Both the position numbers and the translations under genes were made by a program. From Botryotinia globosa (Eukaryota; Ascomycota; Leotiomycetes; Helotiales; Sclerotiniaceae), in assembly GCA_014898425.1 (NCBI GenBank), contig RCSZ01000002.1:3224001-3288000 (forward strand): a stretch of DNA of 64,000 nucleotides. Direction: 5' to 3'. The notes under the pieces were generated by a model. That model was given only the letters and a program-made list of their open reading frames with translations, searched no databases and was not told where the DNA came from. Below are positions 50,473-61,652 of this stretch, piece after piece; positions within the stretch are counted from its first letter, which is position 1; every line of letters begins with the position of its first letter.

Positions 50473-52915
50473 ATGCAAATGAATGAGGCTTCACGCAATA
50501 TGAAGCCGGATCCCAACCAAGTCGCATGCGACGAATTTTACAATAGCCTCAACCTCGACAACCTCCCTCCCAACCACAATCTGCAAGCTGCCGGGACGAA
50601 GAACCATATCGCATCGGGCCCAGAGACGATAAAAACAGAGGTCCCACAGAAAGCTCCAAAGAAGAGGAAGAGAGTGGTGATCTCATGTACTGAGTGTCAT
50701 AGGCGCAAGCAAAAGGTTGTTTTCGCTTTCTCATTGTATTCTCATAAGTTGAGTTGTCTAATGCCGATTCTAGTGTGATCGTCAATTTCCATGTTCGAAT
50801 TGTGTTAATCGCAACAAGCAAGATGTGTGCCAATATGAGAATGAGTCGGCGAGGAAACAGCAATTGCTAGATGATTTAAGGTCGTCTGATAATGCGGAAT
50901 ATGGAAAGAATGCACAAGTCGAATCGGATTCCGTGGCAAAAGTTAGTGCTTTAGGATATGCAAAGTCAAATGGGACCCATTCAAATACAACCCTAGGAAT
51001 CTTCAAGAAGATAGAGGCAGAGGTCAACGATGGGGCCGCCGTGACATCGCATTCCATAACAACATCAGAGAATGCTGGCCTTCGGGAGAAGTACAAGAGC
51101 TTGATACGACAATTACCCTCCCGCCCCTACATTGATATGCTTTTAAAGACATTCTTCCGCGAAGTCAACTTTCAATATTATGCTTTAGACGAAGGAACCT
51201 TTCGCGATCATCTCAGAAATTGGAACAATCTTTCGTTTGCAACTTTGAATAAGGGACCGCAGGAACTACCCGCAGATTTACAATTCTTTCCCGCTCTCCT
51301 ATTCCAATGTATTGCTATGGCCTTGCTATTTCAACCGCCAGACCATGATCCAAGTTTGGAGTCGCTCAAATATGCAGCAGGAATGTCATTTGATGATCTT
51401 GCGGCTGATTACAGTGATTCGGGAGTCGGCATTTTGACCTTGTTAGGCAAGCGCAACACTACTCTTGTGACTGTTCAGGCCGGGTTTGTACGGGCGTCGT
51501 ACTTGAAGTATAGTGGAATGGTGCCTGAGAGTTGGCATTCTCTATCTCAAACCATCAAAGACGCTCAGGAGATTGAATTGCATAAAGATAATTATCAGCC
51601 TCAACGTCACAAGCCTGAAGATGGATATGAACATATTTGGCATCAACAACTCCGAAGGAGAACTTGGCTTGTACTCGCTTTGTGGGACGTACATATGGCA
51701 TTGGTTCTTGGTCGACCTACCACAATTGATATGCGTGATCCAAGACCACCTTTTCCCATCGACGCTCCTATACCCGCGACTCTTGAAGATCGACGCAAGA
51801 CCCCTCCTATTGAACGAAAACCTACAGACATGCCCACACCTTTGACAATGCTATTATGGTATGTTGAAGTTATGGCTCCGCTTTGGGATATATATTACCT
51901 TGAGAAAGACGGACCACAACCTAGTGATGCACTGAAGGTTCAAAAGATGCACATTAATATCAAACAAATTCACGAGTTATGTCCAGCCTACTTTAGAGCC
52001 GAAAATCCCGACACAACTTGGGACAATCACCCTGATTGTTACTGGCTTCCACCTTGCAGATTAATCTTCCAGAACGGTGGTGCATTCACAACAATGGCTC
52101 TTCACAGACCATATATTTGCCTTTCGGTTTCAAGTCGCCGTTCTGCTCTTGAAGCTGGGTTGGATATTTTACGAGTGCAGCGTGAATATTTCAGTTTACT
52201 GCAGACAAAACATTACAAAATGTTCAACCTTGTTCTTAATACCTTTGACGCCATCATCCTCTCGGCCGCCATTTACATTCTACACCCATTCGAAAATAGG
52301 GATCTTCTTGACAATACTCTACAACATTTTGATTGGGCCATGGAGAGATTCCATACTATGATTGGTCGCAATGCAATTGCCAATACAGCGGCCGGTGTAC
52401 TCCAAGCAATCAACATTCGTTTAAAGAAAGCATTAGGAACAAACAAACCTCAACCATCAACTCCATCAGATGTTGGATCCAACCCATCATCAACAGTCGC
52501 TAGCTCACAAGCTGTAAGATCTGGTACTTCTATATCTGCACAATCGTACAATTCTCCTGCATCGACCGATCCTTCAACCATATCTTCGGCAAATTCTGTC
52601 AATGGAAGTCATTACAATCTTCCCACAATCCAAAACTTGACCTCGCCAAATCCCAATATACCAGCTGCTTGGGAATTTCAAGGAGCTAATAACATTATGC
52701 CACACAATTTTGACCTTTCTTCAATTGCTCCTTTACAACCGATGCATGATCTGATTTTCAATGATTTGAGTACGAACCTTGGAGGAGCAAATTATGATTT
52801 GCCATATCAAAATTTCCAAGACGCAAGTTTGTATGCGCAACCTGAACCATGGCAATTTGAAGGAGATTTGGGTCAGGATAGTTTTTGGGCAGTTATGAAT
52901 AATTACAATCCTTAA
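50473..52915 (+). CDS. Zn2Cys6 fungal-specific transcription factor (2 exons)
   Basis: Exons 50473-50715 and 50774-52915 encode 794 aa; the 58-bp intron falls inside the zinc cluster, a common site in this family. The cluster is complete: Cys72-x2-Cys75-x6-Cys82-x5-Cys88-x2-Cys91-x8-Cys100, preceded by the basic run KKRKR. A fungal-specific transcription factor middle domain follows, with LLKTFFREVNFQYYALDE, FPALLFQCIAMALLFQ and the segment RRRTWLVLALWDVHMALVLG. The C-terminal 200 residues are Ser/Asn/Gln-rich and may be an activation region. It should act in the nucleus as a DNA-binding regulator. Target genes cannot be told from the sequence; the neighbours do not form a cluster. Confidence 0.93.
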
Positions 52916-53630
52916 CTAAGGTTTTGGGAAGAGTTTGTTTTTCACCATTGTTCAAAGGGGCGGAGCAGTAGAAGGTTCATCGGCAGTATAGGTGAGACGA
53001 TTTATGAATTTCAGGTCTTCACATAATGGATGGGATGATAGGCTGGTGATTGGAAAAGGAAGAATGGGTGGATGGGCGTGGGTATGGAAGTGAAGGGGGT
53101 GAGCAAAATGTTGTGGTACATATTTTGACATGATCCTATCCTATCCTAGGTTATCACTTCCTAGACCAACGAGATATCCCTGGGGCGGGGTGGCAATCGT
53201 TGAACAGGCTTTAAAGGGGTAGACGTAGAGGGTATATCGACAATCTACACGGACACGGATATGATTATCATGCTATACATAATGTATATATCACACGGAG
53301 TTATTATTATTTTGTTCTGAAGTTTAAGTATTTATTGAGAGTTTATAAAAGTTTTATTCTTTTTTATTTGTTTCTTTACATCTGTTGCCTGCTTTGGTGA
53401 AGTGCATTGGTGAAATGTGTTGTGAATAGATTTGAGGTTCATTATACGTATGGGATACGGCTTGACTTTAGGGGGTGGGATGTGGGAGGGTGGGGAGGGA
53501 AAAGGGAAAGAAGGGGGGAGAGGGGAAGAGGGGAGAAGGAGGTAGTTTGAGGTTGGAAGTTGAGAATGGATTGGGGTGGATTGCATTGGATTGCATTGAA
53601 GCGAAACGAGAGAGGGTAAAGAGAGGTAGG

Positions 53631-53690
53631 TAAAGTAAAGTAAAGTGAAGTAAAGTGAGGTGAGGTGAGGTAAAGTAAAGTGAAGTGAAT
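53631..53690. repeat. Degenerate pentamer array, 12 units
   Basis: Twelve 5-bp units of the form T(A/G)A(A)G-like (TAAAG, TGAAG, TGAGG, last TGAAT) run without length change. Confidence 0.9.
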
Positions 53691-53718
53691 ATTTCTATAT
53701 TTCTATATCTCTATATGT

Positions 53719-53933
53719 AGTAAATAGTAAATAGTAAATAGTAAATAGTAAATAGTAAATAGTAAATAGTAAATAGTAAATAGTAAATAGTAAATAGTAA
53801 ATAGTAAATAGTAAATAGTAAATAGTAAATAGTAAATAGTAAATAGTAAATAGTAAATAGTAAATAGTAAATAGTAAATAGTAAATAGTAAATAGTAAAT
53901 AGTAAATAGTAAATAGTAAATAGTAAATAGTAA
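53719..53933. repeat. Heptanucleotide satellite (AGTAAAT)n, left part
   Basis: About 30 nearly perfect 7-bp units. The array resumes at 54291 after a MITE. Confidence 0.95.
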
Positions 53934-54290
53934 GAGCCTGTTCGGATCGATTTTTTAGGCGATATTAGACTATATTTGTTGACAATATAGGTCTAAATAA
54001 ACGTTTATCGAATGCGAATATTATTCAATAATTTATATTAATAAAAAAAGCAATAAATCGAATACTAATATTAAACTACAAAGAGTTACAAAATATTGAT
54101 TAATAAATTTGAAAATTTATATAACAATCTTACTAAATCTCTAATATAACTTTAACTAGTATTTATCAATATATTATTATTCTATATTTTATAGATTACA
54201 AATTTCAATCTTATATTTACAAATTTAGTCTAAATTATTAGTCAACATATTATTTTATTAATAAATTAAAAAAACAATCCGAACAATCTC
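53934..54290. mobile_element. MITE copy 2, PIF/Harbinger-like, inside the satellite
   Basis: The 357-bp element shares its left end (CCTGTTCGGATCGATTTTTT), its interior and its right end with the element at 41693-42026. It is flanked by TAA (53931-53933, 54291-54293). TIR differences from copy 1 are largely transitions, as expected from RIP. Confidence 0.9.
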
Positions 54291-54340
54291 TAAATAGTAA
54301 ATAGTAAATAATAAATAGTAAATAGTAAATAGTAAATATA
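54291..54340. repeat. Heptanucleotide satellite, right part
   Basis: The AGTAAAT array resumes for about six units with more variation, then grades into ATAATAAAT sequence. It was presumably continuous with the left part before the MITE inserted. Confidence 0.85.
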
Positions 54341-54571
54341 ATAAATATATAAAAAGCTAGCGAAATCTCCAATGAGTAGATTGGGAATTCTCTTCTTCTC
54401 TTCCTCTCTTGTTTATATTGTATTGATAGGTGGATGGATAGGTAGATGAATGAATGAAGGGATGAATAAATAGAGAATTGAAGAATTGAAGAATTGAAAT
54501 AAGTTGATATTATTTAATATGATATTATTTCATTTCATTTGATTTGATTTGATTTTTATTATAATATATTA

Positions 54572-55064
54572 TCCCCTAAACCGCCGGCTAGCCGCACCGT
54601 ATATAGCCTATATATTAAATAAGAATATTAATAATTTAATAAATAATATTATATATAAAGATTGTAATTTATATTAGAAAAGAAAAATCAATATATTAAT
54701 TTTCTTTCTATAGTTTTTGGATTATAAAATAGTTATTCATTGATTTTTTTTTATCAATCTTATTATATTTTATTTTGAAAACCCTTGGGAAATAGAAAAG
54801 AATTATAAATAATTTCTGGAAAATTTATATTTGAATATATATATCAAATAGAATTCAATATTTATTAAAAAGGAAAAAATAAATCAAAAGATTATCTTAA
54901 AAGATGAAAAAAAATCTTATATTTACTTTTATTAAAATCATAGATGTTTGATAGTTATTATAAGAAAATATATGAAAATAATAAGAATTGATAGAATTCT
55001 AATGTTTCGATTAATCAGTAAGTGCATATTAAACGATGATGTTGCTAGTTGGCGGTCTAGGGGA
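54572..55064. mobile_element. TIR element, probable MITE with TA target
   Basis: Ends TCCCCTAAACCGCC at the left and GGCGGTCTAGGGGA at the right form inverted repeats of about 27 bp with few mismatches, mostly transitions. TA flanks both ends (54570-54571, 55065-55066). The 493-bp body is very AT-rich and non-coding. The flank is itself an (ATT/TATAA)-rich palindrome, so exact ends are uncertain by a few bases. Confidence 0.7.
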
Positions 55065-57476
55065 TAATATATTATATTATATTGTATTATATTATCCACC
55101 AGTAAATAAACATCAGAATCAGAATCAGAATCAGAATCAAATATAAATATTTATTTATCCATCTCAATCACATACAAATAGATATGTTGATAGGTATTTA
55201 TCATTCTACACTAGCTGGCTGGCTGGCTGGCTGATTAGGTGGAACTTCGAAGTTGATGTTTGGGATTTGTTGTGGGATGGGGATGAATGGGTGGATGGAT
55301 GGATGGATTTGAGTGATGGATGGGATGGGATGGTTTTTTTGTGTATATGATATGGGGTTGGGTAAAAGGTAATAGGTAATAGGTAATGGTGGAGAAGGAA
55401 GAGAAGAGAAGAGAAGAGAAGAGATTATTATGTTACACAATATGGTTTCGTACGACGGGGAGTTGGGAGTGTAGATTTGTGGATGTATGTATGTTTGGAT
55501 GCATTACGCGCTCACGTTCTTGCTTCTTCTTGGTTGTTTATATCTTTGGGGTTATAGATCTATGCACCCATCTGTTTGTTATTGAAATGGTGAGAGGAAA
55601 AGAAAGAAACGAGAAAATTTCTGAAATATCGATACATAGTAGATACTTTTCAATACTACACTATTACCATGGGAAATGAGATACTTTTGTTATCTTGATT
55701 GGTACAATTTGGGTTGATGATCTATCTAGGTGTATATCTAGATTCATATGTGTAGATCTGTAGGTATGTATACGGCTGAGTTGAACTGAGATGCATATAT
55801 GGCGTTAGCTATGTTGCACGACATCGGACCGGATTCACCACGTGTGTGTATGGATGTAGGAAGGAAGAAAGATGGATGGATAGATCGAGATCTGTTTGTA
55901 TACGTTATGTTGTTGCATATGCATTGGTTTATTCATATGTATTGAGCAGTGCAGGTATGGAGGAGTGAGAAGAAACGATGGGTGAATGTCTATGATCTTG
56001 TTGTTCTTCTTTTCATCGGGTTCAGATACTATTATTTCTCCTATTTCGTTTCTCGATTTGAAAATAAAGTCATCCTCGTTCAACTTCTCTACTATCTATC
56101 TGCTCTTTATTCTTCACGAATCCATTCTATGGCGAAGAAAACAATAGATACATTATCGTGGCTGAGGAATATAAATTAAGGTTACCTACATCATCCATGG
56201 GTCCCTCAACAAACCACATCTTCACTCCTCCCAGCAATATCCAAAAAGTTCATTGGGACATCGCCAAGACCATTCCTAGTCGTTGTACTACCGATGTGAT
56301 GGAAATCTCAATTAGCCGAGCAGTGCCCTTCGGATGGGGAAGGGGAAATCTACCAGGGAAGAATGAGTAACAAATCAGAGCATCAATAACAGAAATCCCA
56401 AATCAATTTCTTCCAAGACCTCAACCCTGCATATATGTATGTATATGCTCATGCGTACATATGCATGCATGCTCTACACGACCATTTGATCTGTTGAAGA
56501 AGAAATTTCATTTCCTTCCTCTCGGGACAAATGCCAAGACAAGCCAATGTCACACCAATGCGACGGGAAATTTCTCATTGTATTTCGTCACTTTACCGGA
56601 ATGGGTGGTGGGATGAGAATCCGTGTGTGGATATTGCGGCGGAGATGCTGGAAGAGGTGAAGATCTGAGGTGGGTATGGTACTTTGGGTCTCAGGGTGTC
56701 TAGTTTGTGATATTGGTGATACAAACATGATGAGAGGAAATACCCAAGTCGACAACTTGATTGGGATTTCAGGGGACGGATTTGATTGTGAGATGATGGC
56801 TTGAGGTGTGGTTTGAATGTTCGGTTTATATTGGTGTTTGTATATATATTGTTGATTCCTGATTCTGATATGTGTTGTTTCAGACAATCTTTGATTTGAT
56901 GGTTGTCAGGTGTGTTTGCTTCGCTCTTGCCTTTTTTTGTCAACATGCTGTGGTGAGGTTTCAATATTAATGGCATTGTATTACTTTATATCCTCAACAT
57001 CACTTTCTATGGGGGAATCCTGACGAAGATATATAGACGCTGAAGTTGAAGTGGTGTTCGTTGAGATAAGATATATTTCTGAGAGAATATAACTGAAGAA
57101 ATGTATTTTGTTTATTGACAATATCTTGGTGGTCAGGTAGAATTGTTGGTTGACCAACGGTCGAACGAAGAAATTGAATACTGCAGTTTCTATTCGATTT
57201 CGACCTTGCCAACGCAGGCGCCTTGATTATACATACATCTTCCTCGGTCAAATTCAAAACATGGATTCACTCTTCTCGGCGATGAGGGTTCGTCCTATTA
57301 AGATGACTTCAATTTTATATTGGGGGTGCCTCAATTTTCTCTTGCGGTCGGAGGATCTTACTACTACGGCAACAACGATACGAAGTCCATCATCTTTAAG
57401 TATATTAAGATCATCAGCAACCTCTTCAATACATACAAAAGACACAGAGGTGAAGAGAACCTTATATCTCCAAACA

Positions 57477-60061
57477 ATGGGACTTCTACAACCATTCATA
57501 GAGCATTCGCTCTTGATTGTTGTCACGACATTCCTGGTGTACCAGGTCACATTGGTGGTTTATCGACTTTACTTTAGTCCTTTGGCTAAGTTTCCAGGTC
57601 CTAAGTTGGCGGCGGCGAGTCTTTGGTATGTTTGTGTTTCTCATATCTCCAGGCTGAAGGTTCTTTGAATGGGACTGGGAGTAGCAAGAGGAAGTTCCTC
57701 GAGAAAGATAAAGGTTACTTCATTGTGGATCTTTGGAAAAGATGTGGAGTGAGACGTAGTTCTTTGAAATTTACTAATACACGTGTTGATACAGGTACGA
57801 GTTCTACTATGATGTTTGGTGTGATGGGCAATTTACGTTCAAAATCAGAGAGTTGCACAAGGTTTACGGTATGTGTTTTCGGGGTTTTTTTATAGCATTT
57901 TTCGTATTTAATGAGCATATTGCTGCTTTTTATGTCTTCTAGACGTTTTGTATTGGTTACTTCCACTCTTTGGCATCATGGCATCTTTCCTTCACTCATT
58001 TCTCCATCTTACTTCTATTTTGCTTCCAATTCCGCATCTGCTATCTTTCAATACACTTCTGTATCTTTGATTCCTCGCCTTACTCACAATCTTTCTTTTT
58101 AAAACGCTTTCTCGTACAACAAACTAATACCCTTAGGCCCCATCATCCGTATCTCTCCCCATCAACTCCACGTCTACGACCCCGCTTTCTATGAAGAGTT
58201 GTATTCCCAACATAAAGTCCGTCACAAGTATACCTACTTCCTCGATCGTTTCCAACTTCCCGGCTCAGCTTTTGGAAGTGTAGATCATAAACTTCATCGA
58301 GAACGACGCGCTGCTCTCAATAAATATCTCTCAAAGCAAACGATCAAGAAGTTGGAACCTATGTTACTTGATATGCTTGACAAATTATGTGGAAGAATTG
58401 AAGAGTTTAAGGGAAAGGGTGAGAAGTTGGACATGCGGATTGTTTATCAGTGTTTTATTACTGATGTTATTACTTTGGTTTGTTTCATTGCTTTCTATTG
58501 TTATAGTACTTTAAGTTTTCCTTTTGGTATCGATTACACGCTTATTTTAAAAAAAAATCCAAACAACCTCATAAACTAACTCTCACACACAGTACGCACT
58601 AAATCGTTCCTGGAATCATCTTGATTCTCCTAATTTCTCACCCCTCTGGGTCGAAACCATAGCCGAAACCGTCAAATTAGGCCATCTCCTAACACAATTT
58701 CCCATCCTCCTACCTATTTCTCTAGGACTTCCCAGATGGTTTTTGAAGATCATTAAACCTGGTTTTGCTATGCTCATGGATTTTCGCAAGGTTGGTATTC
58801 TATGATACCTTTCCCTTTTCCGCTTCCACTTTTCTTTCACAACCGAGAATCGAAAGGAGATACAAATCTAACGCATCACGCTTTTGTAGGCAATTGAGGT
58901 AGACACCAGGAATATCCTCGATGGTAACTACAAGTTTGATCCTGATAAAGGTAATGGAATTGAAGGAACAATTGTTCATGCAATTCTTGAATCAGATGAA
59001 ATTCCTCCTTCGGAAAAAGAGTTTCAAAGATTGTTTGAAGAAGCATTTACACTCATTGGAGCTGGGAGCGACACGGTATCGAACATGTTGACTGTAAGTG
59101 ATTTTTCATTATTGCAGATTTTAGGAAAAGAAATAGAGGGAACGGAAGTAGGGGGAGGGAGAAAAGAACCTACTAGGCAGAAAACAGATGTCCAATTTAC
59201 TAACATGCTGAATTTCAGAACACACATTTCCATCTTCTCGATAATCCACAACATCTAAAGACTTTGAGAGAGGAATTAAGATCTGTTATGCAGGATCGAT
59301 ACGCAAGAGCTTCTCTGAAAGATCTTGAAGGCCTTCCGTTTTTAAATGCTGTTACTAATGAAGGTTTGAGGTATATATTCACTTCCTTGTCATTTCCCTC
59401 TTCCTCTTCTTCTTCTCTAAGCGTATTATCTTTACTTTGGGGACTCAGTCTAACCAACATACTCATATAGACTTTCTTATGGTATATCAACTCGTCTTCC
59501 TCGCATTTCTCCTTATGAAGTTATGATGTATAAAGATTGGGAGATTCCTGCTGGTGTGAGTATTCTCCAAATTCCTCCCCTTCCACCCCTATTTAGTTTC
59601 GAAAGAAAAACTTCTAGCTTACATCATGCTTGAACCCAACTCCAGCCTTGAACGAAATAAAATAGCAAGCTAACCTCACACAGACGCCCGTCTCGATGAC
59701 CTCCGTCCACATGCACCAAAACCCCGATATCTTCCCCGACCCACTGACTTTCAATCCCTACCGCTGGCTTACCTCCACTCCCGCTCCCACCAACAATTCT
59801 TCCACCACTCCACCCCTTCATAACCTTACCCCCGACAAAACTCTCGAAAAATACCTCGTCGCTTTCGGCAAGGGATCGCGCTCCTGCGCAGGCATCAATC
59901 TGGCCAGAGCCGAAATCTTACTTACACTCGCGACGATCTTTAGAAGATATGAAGTACAGGAGTTGGTGGAGACGGATAGGAGAGATGTGGAGGTAAAGAG
60001 GGATTTGTTTTTGCCGTTTCCGGAGGTGGGGAGGGGAGGTGTGAGGGTTAGGTATGGATAG
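57477..60061 (+). CDS. Cytochrome P450 monooxygenase (8 exons)
   Basis: Exons 57477-57625, 57795-57868, 58137-58477, 58593-58790, 58890-59093, 59219-59370, 59471-59555 and 59684-60061 give 526 aa; all introns are GT-AG. An N-terminal anchor ([20 protein letters not shown]) precedes the Pro-rich hinge FPGPKLAA. The I-helix oxygen-binding motif is GAGSDT (311-316), the K-helix ExxR is Glu370-Arg373 in NEGLR, and the PERF-like region is FNPYRW. The heme loop [10 protein letters not shown] carries the thiolate ligand Cys469. The overall style, including the N-terminal third, resembles the trichodiene-oxygenase-like fungal P450s. It should be an ER-membrane monooxygenase; the substrate is unknown. 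No other secondary-metabolism gene lies nearby in this window. Confidence 0.93.
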
Positions 60062-61652
60062 AGATGGGATGGGAGGTGGGAAAGGGGGAGGGGAAGAGGG
60101 AAGGGGTAAGAGGACTGGGAGATAGAGTGGAAGGGGGTGGGTTGGAGATGTCAAAGGGGAGGGAGATGTTTGGAATTGCATCGAAATCTGCAAATGGGTC
60201 AACAGGATCAAAGTCTCGACAGGCAAAAACAACAAGACTCCTATGCGTGGAACTTCCAAGAAAGCTTTGCAAGTGAGGGGGGGCGAAAACTACACATATA
60301 CAAATTAAGACTACGAAACAAAGACCTCACAGTCATTAAAAGTCGTTTGTAGGAATGTGAAGCATGGATAGAGCAGATGAATGGCTGGATAGATGTACGT
60401 ATTTCGATGCCAAGTTGGAAGTTTAGAGATTGAATGGGGTCTGAGATATGACATTTGAGGATTGGATTGTGGAGAGGGGAAGAATAGTTCATGGTGGAGG
60501 GTTATAGTTGGAGTTGGAGTTGTAGCTTTGAGTTGGTATATCTATATCTAGGAGGTGTAATTAGAAATTAGATTACTCAGACTTAAATACATACTACCTA
60601 AATACTATGCATTCTATGTATCCATCTAATAGCGAAAATATGGAAAGTATAGGGAAAATATAGGAAATGTGGCGAAAATACAAGGAAATCTCAGAACTCT
60701 GAATCTGAATCTGAAATTGAGAAAGATTGTAAAAGATACATAGTGAGATGAATATGAGAGTTTGTCGAGCTCCTATACATCTATCTACCTACCTACCTAC
60801 CTACCTACCTAGTAAGATTATAATAAGTGAGAATGAGGATGAGGATGCAGATATAGATATAGATACAAATGAACATAACCTAGAATCAAACAACGCTCAT
60901 AAGATTACGTTTCCCATTTCCCATTTCCCATTTCCCATTATAATCTCATCTCCTCATCAAAGATCCCCCCTACATCTCCGCACAAAGTCAGAGTCAGAAG
61001 CTGTCAGTTTCACATAGAACCAACCAATAAAGAAACAATTAACTAACTAAACAAATCAATCAATCATGGACTTGAGGTTTCGCAACCCTGTCTTTCTTGT
61101 CTTGCTTGCCTTCTCTCTCTTTTCCCTGCCTGTCCCTCTCTTCCTCCCTCTCTCCCCTCCTCTTCCACTATGCTCGTTATCTCTATTCTATAGGATGACC
61201 TCAGAACTATGGTGAATGGTGATATATGTGTGATATACGAGTATGCATGAGATAGGTACTCAAATACATACCTCTACATCTACTATTCACAGCCCACAGG
61301 CTAGAAATTCAGAATCCCATTCACCCCCCTCTCAATGCATCAGAGACATGACAGGAAGGATACTGTTATCACATCACATATACACACTCTGGAAAGATAA
61401 GATAAAAATGAATAATTCGAAAACATCTTCTTTCTGTTTTTTTCCCTTTTTAATTCTAACCAGATAAACAATACAAACGCAACGCAGAGTAAACGCTTAA
61501 ATACAATCAAATCAAATAACCGAAGTAACAAATTTAGTATATTTTAGTAAGTATTTGTATAGGCTCATCTCGTCTCTCATACAAACAAACAACTAGATCT
61601 CATCCCAGATGCAAATCACTTAATAGCATCTATACAAATCTATCTAACTAAT
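60062..61652. other. Intergenic gap between convergent genes
   Basis: No coding frame supported. A (CTAC)n microsatellite lies at 60785-60810 and a short CCCATTT repeat at about 60912-60938. The 3' UTRs of the P450 and chaperone genes should lie here. Confidence 0.55.

Larger units (their letters stand above)
52916..57476. other. Repeat- and transposon-rich gap without genes
   Basis: This 4.6-kb stretch holds pentamer and heptamer satellites, a MITE and a second TIR element, listed separately. Minor tracts are (CAGAAT)n at about 55109-55139, (GGCT)n at about 55212-55230 and (GAAGA)n at about 55398-55424. From about 55440 to 57476 the composition is normal but no coding frame is supported; it should end in the P450 promoter. 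Confidence 0.5.
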
